From contig JAKUCV010007524.1 of assembly GCA_028386065.3 (NCBI GenBank), positions 31,849-95,848 on the forward strand: a DNA stretch of 64,000 nt, written 5' to 3'. A model generated the notes under the pieces. It had not been told where the DNA came from. It saw only the letters and a list, made by a program, of their open reading frames with translations, and searched no databases. This DNA is from Turnera subulata (lineage: Eukaryota > Streptophyta > Magnoliopsida > Malpighiales > Passifloraceae). How positions within the stretch are numbered: the first letter of the stretch is position 1; every line of letters begins with the position of its first letter. Position numbers and translations under genes: made by a program. Positions 57,063 through 64,000 of the stretch are shown here, piece after piece.

Positions 57063-59182
57063 TGTAACAGCCCAGGTAAAAATTTCATTTTTACCGGGAC
57101 TGTTTAAGTTAATCTACAGTAATTTACTATGGATTTTTAATCTTAGGTAATTAAATTGTGGTAAATCGAGTATTGGATTCTGAAACCGAGCATAGTCCCA
57201 CACTCGGGATTTTTTCTGCGGATTTTACGGACCGAAGTTGGAATTTTTCCGGGTCCTGGAATCTTAGGAAAAGCCGGGTTTATCCTCGAGTTATCGGGCC
57301 AGAAATAAGATAAGTGGGTATACCGGATATTTTCTGGTCCAGGTGGGCCACACTTCACATGCAGCATAGTAACTGCATAATTGAAGTTCAATTATTCAGC
57401 CGCCAATTCCTATTCAGCCTGTGACTTATCAATAATTTTGTTGTCCATAAAAAATTAACTCTCTTCTGCTACTCTATGCACAACATAACTACTCAGTACA
57501 CCACCATCATCACCTGTATCCTTCTGCAAACACACTTCCCGATCCCTGCCTGCCTGCAAACTACTGCAAACCACCTAATCCATACCAGAAATAATAAGAA
57601 AATAAACACACCCAACCAACCAGGTGATGCCACGTCACCATCCCACCTTCTTTTCTCCTTTCCTTCTTCTTTTCTTTCCGTGGCCGTGAGCCACCAAACG
57701 CCGTCGACCACTCTCACCCGAGCCACCGCCACTTGCTTCTCTTCCTCCATCCTCTAGTTGCCGCCGCTGCTGGACGAGGAAAGGTCGTCGTCGTCCTCCT
57801 CACGCACGGCAGGAAGGCCACGGAACCACCACCTGTAGATCGACGAGCCGCCGCCGTCTCCCCACTACCGACGAACGCCAGCAGACCATGCCGCCCGTCT
57901 CCACTTCGTCGTCACCTTGTGCCGACTACCTCCTGGTGCTCGCCTCGCCCGTTGCCTCGCTCCCTGTCCCCGTACGTCACGTCGTCGGCCGTTGCCAAGG
58001 TGAGCTGCAGCCCGCTTGTGAGGATCCGACCCGGTTGCATGGGACTTGACCCGTTTCGTGGTCGGGTCGTGACCTGGGTCTGAGCCTTTGGGCCGCGCGG
58101 GTCCTGGGCCGGACGTGGCTTGGGCCTGCTGTGGTCTGGGCTTGGACCTGGGCCTGATCTTGGGTTTGGGCTGAATTTGGGCATGGGTTGTATAGTAAAG
58201 CCCAGCCAGATTTATTTTAAAAAAAAAGAAAAGAGAGATAAAAAAAAAAGAGAGAATTAAAGCTGGAAAAAATAATGAAGAGGAAAATTAATTTTGGAAA
58301 AATATTATATGGTATATAGCATATGGAAAGAAAATAATATTTTGTAGAAATAATATTTTGGAAAGTACATACCTAGGAAATAATTATGGAAAGGATATTA
58401 TCAAAGTAAAATACCGGAACAGTACCCGGGTATAGGAAAAAGTATAGAAGGGTATTTTTGACACTTGAAATAAATGGTGAATGATGATAATAATGGAAAT
58501 TAATCCGGGAGAGTAACCGAGCCGAGTTTATATTTAATTTACGGTATACAGTATTAGCATAGCATTTGCATACCATCTTATATGTGCATATTATTGATTG
58601 ATATAGGAGTTGATAACGAACAATTTGCTGAGGAACCGGACTTGGAACTTGCTGGACAATTCCATAATTGATTATCGGCTAAGGTGAGGATGGATAACCC
58701 TTGTTATGTTGCCTGTAATACTTTGTGTGCTTTATTGTCCGATTGAACTGCTGAATTGTTGATTGTTGACTGATTGACTGTTGTGGATATTATCGTTGCT
58801 TTTGGACTGTGATATTGATTCTGTGGATAATATGCTGAGATTGATGTTGAACTATTGACTGTGGAAATTGAGAAAAGAAATTGGAATATGAAATTGGAAT
58901 TGGAATTGATTTGAGATGTTGTTATCATTGTCATGTGGAAAGTAATGGTACGACCCGATGGTTTGAAAATTAATTTTGAGATGCTATGGTCGGTTACTTG
59001 GTTTGATTGGCTTGTTGCCTGTGGTTAGGGTATACCAAATACCCAGTGGTTCGGATATACCGAATATCCGTTTGGCTTATTGCCTGTGGTTAGGGTATAC
59101 CAAATACCCAGTGGCTCGGATATGCCGAATATCCGCAGTGGCTCAGATATGCCGAATATCCGCAGTGGCTCAGATATGCCGT
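57063..59182 (+). mobile_element. LTR-like element 2 (right end displaced)
   Basis: The element starts tgtaacagcccagg. It has the same order of parts as element 1: a CT-rich then GC-rich leader-like stretch (57620-58000) ending near aag|gtgagc, an AT-rich middle, and the aggtgagga block near 58683. It stops at the SINE at 59183, beyond which sequence of the opposite orientation begins. No coding domain is found. Confidence 0.5.
59009..59182. repeat. Minisatellite of 65 bp and 27 bp units
   Basis: A 65 bp unit (ggcttgttgcctgtggttag...) occurs at 59009 and 59074. Then a 27 bp unit (gtggctcagatatgccgaat plus atccgca) occurs at 59111 and 59138, with a partial copy at 59165. It gives a repetitive open frame (SGSDMPNIR) that is not a gene. 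Confidence 0.85.
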
Positions 59183-59352
59183 GTGAAGGCCCTCTCCCCG
59201 AGGGACCCACCATATTAAGGTATTGTTACATCACATCCCTCAGCCCACACCTCTTGGGATTAAATCCTTTACCATGCTGCAACACTAGGGATTCGAACTC
59301 GGGACGTGATGCTTTTTATCCCCCTCAAGGAGAGCACCTTCACCAACTCATC
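59183..59352 (-). mobile_element. tRNA-derived SINE, second family
   Basis: The minus strand reads gatgagttggtgaaggtgct, then cgtcccgagttcgaatccc (a perfect B-box core GTTCGAATCC), and ends gagagggccttcac. The same sequence occurs twice more at 63475-63787. It lies exactly between LTR-like element 2 and the inverted element that starts at 59353. Confidence 0.75.
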
Positions 59353-60159
59353 TGAAACGCCCGTGTCCCAATTTATTAATATAAGATATAAATTAATTAT
59401 AGATTTACCAAATTGCCCTTTATCATTCCTGGGACACAATATCAACAAAATATTCAATGAACATTTATACAGCAATTTACACATCAACGAGTATGCAGCG
59501 GAAGACTATACATAAGATGACATGTATGCAGCGAACTCTATGGATCCGACCCGAGGAGAGGAAAGCACCGCCACCTGCTGATATGCACTTCTGATCATCG
59601 ATCAGCTAACCTGTATAAAACTGTGAGGGGGTGAGACCAACCACTGTCTCACCGCAGACAAATAAACCAATAACTACATACCATCACTTGTCATTACTTA
59701 CATTATTATCTTTGTTATTAAGCTTAAATATTTTTATTAGGGCCCTCTACTGTGTGCGTCGAGCTCGGTCCCGTCTCATGAGACAACCAGGCATAAGCCC
59801 AAATAAACCAGGCACGAAGCCCAACATATCCATAGAGAGAGAGACAGAGAGAAAGAGGGAGGTAGAAAGGGGGAGATAGAAAGAGGGAGGTAGAACCGGC
59901 CATCACAGGCCCACATGCAAACCCGCATGCCATTCCGAGGGGTATTACTTCCCGCTCGAACCAACCGGTCAACAGCCCCACAGTAGACTTTATTATAATT
60001 CGTTATTCTCATTTATTCTTTAAGAGTTGTACCATATGTTATTGTCAAACACCGTTGTGTGGATTTAATATCTTAATCTCAAATCCGGGCCCCAGCCTAT
60101 AGTCCACCACACAAACCACAAATCTATATCTCATGTGTTTATCATAACCAAACAAGTCA
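59353..60159 (-). mobile_element. Inverted LTR-like element, first part
   Basis: The plus strand begins tgaaacgcccg, the reverse complement of an element-1-type end (cgggcgtttca). It continues with reversed versions of blocks from element 1 (the ttggtctcacccc, catgcagcgg and agggccct regions). It is interrupted at 60159 by LTR-like element 3 and seems to resume at 63789 to the window edge. Confidence 0.5.
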
Positions 60160-63100
60160 TGTAACGCCCCGGTTTTCGTTTTCGATTTACAAAATTCGGA
60201 TCTCGGTTTTTGGAAACAAAAATTAAATTGTTTTCCGTTGGACTCATTATTTATGAGTGGTAAAACGTTGCGTTGGAGTTTGGTCGGGCCTAAAACGCGT
60301 TTCGGGACGAAACACGACGTTTACCGTAGTTTTAGCTTAAACTACGTCGTTTTGGGGTGTTGAAAAAAAAAAGTCAACTGAGGCGGGTTGACCGCGCCAA
60401 GCCAACGACGTGTCGTCGGCTGGCGGGTCAAGCCCTAACCCCAGCTTCCTTCTTCTTCTTTTTCTTTCTTCTTTCTCCTTCAACTTTTCTTTTTGTTGTT
60501 CCTACCGTTTTCTCCTCTACCCAGCCGTCACCCCAACGGCTATGTCCCCCATATTCAGCCTCCAATCATGCCGTCAACGGCATTGTTCCCCACAATCTCT
60601 TCTCTCTCCCCTCATTTCTTCCTTTTCTTCTCCCCTCCAATCTGTTCCTGCAACCGACCCCATCTTTTCTCTTCCCTTTCACAAAACCGTCGCCGCCACC
60701 ATACCTCCTTCCTTCTTCCTCCCGTGTCACCATCGCTGGGACACAGAGCCACCGCCGCCATCACTTATTACTCGCCTATCCTCCTTCTTTCGAACCGCCG
60801 GCATCACCAGTGGAACGGCATGGATCCAAGGTCGATTCGGCCGCGACCAAATCAAGAGGGCCGAGAATGAGGGTTGGGCTTGACTCGCGTGCGGCTGCAA
60901 CGCCGACGAGGTAAGCCGCCAGTCTTTTCTCTTCGGTCCTTCCCCTCTTCTGTTTCCTCTTAAATTGTTGATTTTCTTGGGAATTGACTTGTTTCGGTGC
61001 GGGCGTGCGGCTCTGTGTGTTGTTTCCGGCGGTGGTTGTGTGTGTGTGGGGGTGGACGGTGATGTGCCTGGTATGGCTGTAGTCGGGTGGGGTGTTAACC
61101 GAGGGTGTGAGCCGGTCGTGTTCGCTGGTGGCTGTGTGTGTGCAGGTCCGGGTTACTACCATTAACGGCCCTGGAACACGGCAGTGGCCCTGTAGAAACG
61201 TTGATGGGAGTTCTTTCCGAGCAGAGAGGTCGCAGACTCGGATTCTGGGGGGTGTTGGACGCCGGGCACTCAAATTCCGGGTAAATTTCATTCGGTGATT
61301 CTCTTTAGTTATTTCGTTTTATGATTTAAAGGGGGTATTGTGTAGAGTAATTGGTTTCTGTGAGGTGAAAACGGGTTAGATGTTTTGTTGCTGGCAGTGG
61401 GCTATTGGTACATTCTTGGGCTCCGGCGAAATTCCGGCGAGGTGACCGGAATCCGGCGAGCGCGCACTGTTCCGGCGAGGGCTCGGGAATTTTCCGGCAA
61501 AGGCTCGGGTTCTGCCCAACAGACTATATTTCTCGTTTTTACGAGTGTTAGACGGTAATTGTCTATGATTAGTCTCGGTTATGTTATGTACTTAAATTTT
61601 GGAATTTATTTTTACGAAACACATTTATATTTATATATTTGGTGAATTGAGGATTTCCGAGAGCGGAGACTTAGAGTGTGTGGCCGGGAGAAAATACCGA
61701 CACGGATAGTACTTTAGGCCGATTATTCTTGGGCTCGGGATGACTTTAGGACGGTTTTAGGAAAAACCGGGCCCAAGCCCAATAATCTCATTTGTAAGTT
61801 TAGAATGTTTTATACGGACTTAAAATACGAACTTAAGGCCTAATCACGGGTAATTAAATTCACGGACATTAAGAACGGGTTCGAAGCCCAATTTCATAAT
61901 CGGTAAATATGGACTTAAGAAAGTGGGCCCACGGCCCAGAATTTGTGATTAAGGATTTAGTGGGCCTTAGGCCCGAGAATTTGTTAATTGACATAAACCG
62001 ATGAATCTTGGATCCCTAATCGTGGTAGTTATGGAAGAGAAAATATCCTTTTGGACTTAGACCCGGAAGTCTTATAATTGGATAGTTAGGGTCGGGAGAT
62101 ACTCGATTAGAGAATACCATTAGCATACATACACGTCTTATTCCTAAAATTGGTTTAGTGATTATATTATGTGCCGGTATTCAGGCACGGGAGATACCTC
62201 GGGAGCTGTAGACTCGGATCGGGAAGAAGTCATAAGCTGCATTTTTGAGGTGACATTACAAGTCTTTTTATATATGTTTTGTGAATGCGTGTTGGTGTGG
62301 TTTGTTTGTTTACTTGCCTTGTTTGCTACATGCGATGATTGGAATTGTATACCTGATTGTTCTCACATGCCTAATTTCTATATGAAACACTGTTGTGAAA
62401 TATAACATGTAATATGGGCCGCAGGCCCGGATGAAAAGGGACACTTACACTTCACACTTCCCTGAAAGACATAACGTACTTCAACAGAAATGTAAAAGTG
62501 TAATTAAGAATAAAATACTAAATTCTACTGTGGTGTCGGTTGGTAGCCCCGAGGGAGGGTTGCGTACCCTCGGGTCACATTATGCTGTTTAGCATGCCCA
62601 GGGGATGTAGGTGCACCCATGGAAGACTTGCACCGGTTTGGTGTGTCTGAGTGCACCCTCAGGTAGCTAGCGGCCACTCGAGATTTATCAGTGGTTTTTG
62701 GCCTCAGAATCTACCCCTTCTGAGGTTCGACATTTGGGTTTCACACCCTGATCTGATCAGATGCGCTACCGAGTCTTGACTCACAGTAGAGGGCCCATAA
62801 TGATAAAAATAATTATAATAATAAAATAACGCATTGAATCATAATAATAAGAACAGTAATACAAAAAATGTTTATGTGATGGTGTGTGATTCTGATTTGC
62901 TTGTATGTTGTACTTGTGCTAGTGAGCTACTCACCCTACGAGCATGACTTCACTTTCATGTATATTTAGACTTTTAATGTTCACTGAGTAGGCGACTCAC
63001 ATAATCGTCACCGTTGTTTTTCAGACTTTAGTTAGCGTGCAGACTCACTTGTACCTTCGACTCGGAGATCAGACGCAGTCACTTCAGCAGGTAGTTGTGC

Positions 63101-63788
63101 ATTATCTCTCGGTGGGATCCATAGGGCCATATGCATGTTATTTTCTATCTTGAGTTTTATTATTATTTTCATCTTCCGCTGCATGTTAAACAACTCGAGA
63201 TGTCATAAATATTTGTCTCTATATCAGCAGTTAGCCGGAGTTGATTTTTGTGATATTATGTCGGCATGACGCCGTGATGGCTTACTACTTGTTAAACCGG
63301 TTGGTCCCATTTACTTTTATGACATCTCGTTGTTAATACATTTTCATGGAAAATGTTTGTATGCCGAAGCATCGGTTTTTGTACCCCGGGTTTCAAGAGT
63401 ATTTTGGTAACTCTTTTTCATTTCATTATTTTATTTTTATTTGATTGGGGTACGGGCTTCCACGCGCCTTTTCTGTGAAGGCCCTCTCCCCGAGGGACCC
63501 ACCATATTCAGGTATTATTACATCACATCCCTCAGTCCACACCTCTTGGGTTTAATCCTTTACCATGCTGCAGCACTAGGGATTCGAACTCGGGACGTGA
63601 TGCTTTTTATCCCCCTCAAGGAGAGCACCTTTACCAATTCATCAGAGGGGGATAAAAAGCATCACGTCCCGAGTTCGAATCCCTAGTGCTGTAGCATGGT
63701 AAAGGATTAAACCCAAGAGGTGTGGGCTGAGGGATGTGATGTAACAATACCTGAATATGGTGGGTCCCTCGGGGAGAGGGCCTTCACA
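60160..63788 (+). mobile_element. LTR-like element 3: about 3.63 kb, nested
   Basis: The element starts tgtaacgccccgg. A direct repeat agtca occurs at 60155-60159 and 63789-63793 (longer if acaagtca is counted), and the interval ends in ca. It has the same plan as element 1: a CT-rich then GC-rich leader-like part (60430-60905) ending at gag|gtaagc, ggcccat-rich middle blocks, the agagggcccataatgataaa block (about 62789), then an end region. There is no gag-pol. A SINE inverted pair occupies its last 315 bp, which blurs the true right end. Confidence 0.5.
63475..63787. repeat. Inverted pair of SINEs, 143 bp arms, 27 bp loop
   Basis: Arms 63475-63617 and 63645-63787 are reverse complements with about three mismatches; the spacer is 63618-63644. 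Each arm is a copy of the SINE at 59183, including the tRNA-like B box (gagttcgaatccc). A transcript would form a long hairpin. Confidence 0.9.
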
Positions 63789-64000
63789 AGTCATACTAGA
63801 CAGGCACAATACATCACATCAAACAAACAGGCCACATAATCAGGCACACCACGTCATAGGTAGCATCAACATAATTCACTTTGCAAATAGCAACAACAGC
63901 ACAACAGGCAAGCATGCATACAGCATTAAAGACCATACAAATAACACCACTTTATACTCCAAGACATTTAACCGAGCATTGTAGGCAGTAATGCATACAA
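63789..64000 (-). mobile_element. Inverted LTR-like element, continuation to window edge
   Basis: After the agtca repeat the sequence becomes AC-rich, similar in character to 60080-60159. It is most simply the other side of the nested insertion. It runs off the window, and no coding region is seen. Confidence 0.35.

Noticed and set aside
59009..59182. CRISPR-like or coding repeat
   Set aside because: Units are adjacent with no unique spacers; it is a minisatellite inside an LTR-like element.
63651..63700. tRNA gene suggested by gagttcgaatccc
   Set aside because: No cloverleaf or acceptor stem; the B box belongs to a SINE found three times.

Overview
The window is nuclear DNA of a flowering plant, most likely a eudicot. 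Its genes have plant-type introns and encode plant families: divinyl chlorophyllide reductase, CASP-like membrane proteins, a DRB2-type dsRNA-binding protein and F-box proteins. The intergenic DNA is AT-rich and full of plant mobile elements: Mutator-like elements with 9-10 bp target duplications, L1-type LINEs, tRNA-derived SINEs and large LTR-like repeats. No bacterial or organellar gene set and no CRISPR array is present.

Layout. 1-2561: intergenic DNA with a 1.15 kb Mutator-like element. 3063-5720 (+): a nine-exon gene for a plastid-type Rossmann-fold NAD(P)-binding protein, with one apparent U12 AT-AC intron and one GC-AG intron. 5790-35140: a segmentally duplicated cluster built from three unrelated genes, all on the minus strand: F-box (three copies: 6771-7734, 16659-17692, 24417-25447), CASP-like (A 9594-11972, pseudogene B 14257-15434, C 33111-35140, plus a 5' fragment at 21520-21876) and DRB2-like (one intact copy 26397-27947, plus C-terminal remnants at 21093-21519 and about 8540-8690). 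The cluster also contains the intronless plus-strand DVR gene (30295-31557). The paralogous blocks supply empty sites, so two insertions can be dated as later than the duplication: a 2.26 kb LINE-derived element (18014-20268) and a 1.58 kb Pack-MULE (21887-23470) carrying a SKIP2/VFB-like fragment.

36689-42751 (-): a full-length but decayed L1-type LINE with ORF1 (DUF4283 and zinc knuckle) and ORF2 (endonuclease, reverse transcriptase, zf-RVT, RNase H). 42774-48233: gene-poor, with one 123 bp SINE. 48243-50188: a second Pack-MULE, carrying a fragment resembling naphthoate synthase (MenB). 50394-50980: a short LINE-like retroposon. 51099-64000: nested large LTR-like elements that begin TGTAAC and end in CA, with minisatellites and SINEs. 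One pair of SINEs forms a near-perfect 143 bp inverted repeat at 63475-63787.

Functionally, the intact host genes are the Rossmann protein, DVR (chlorophyll synthesis), three F-box proteins (SCF substrate adaptors), two CASP-like proteins (plasma-membrane scaffolds) and one DRB protein (small-RNA pathway). They do not form an obvious pathway. The main interest is structural: cassette duplication, precise intron loss, chimeric junctions, two gene-capturing MULEs, very short retro-insertions at splice sites, and a family of multi-kilobase non-coding LTR-like elements.
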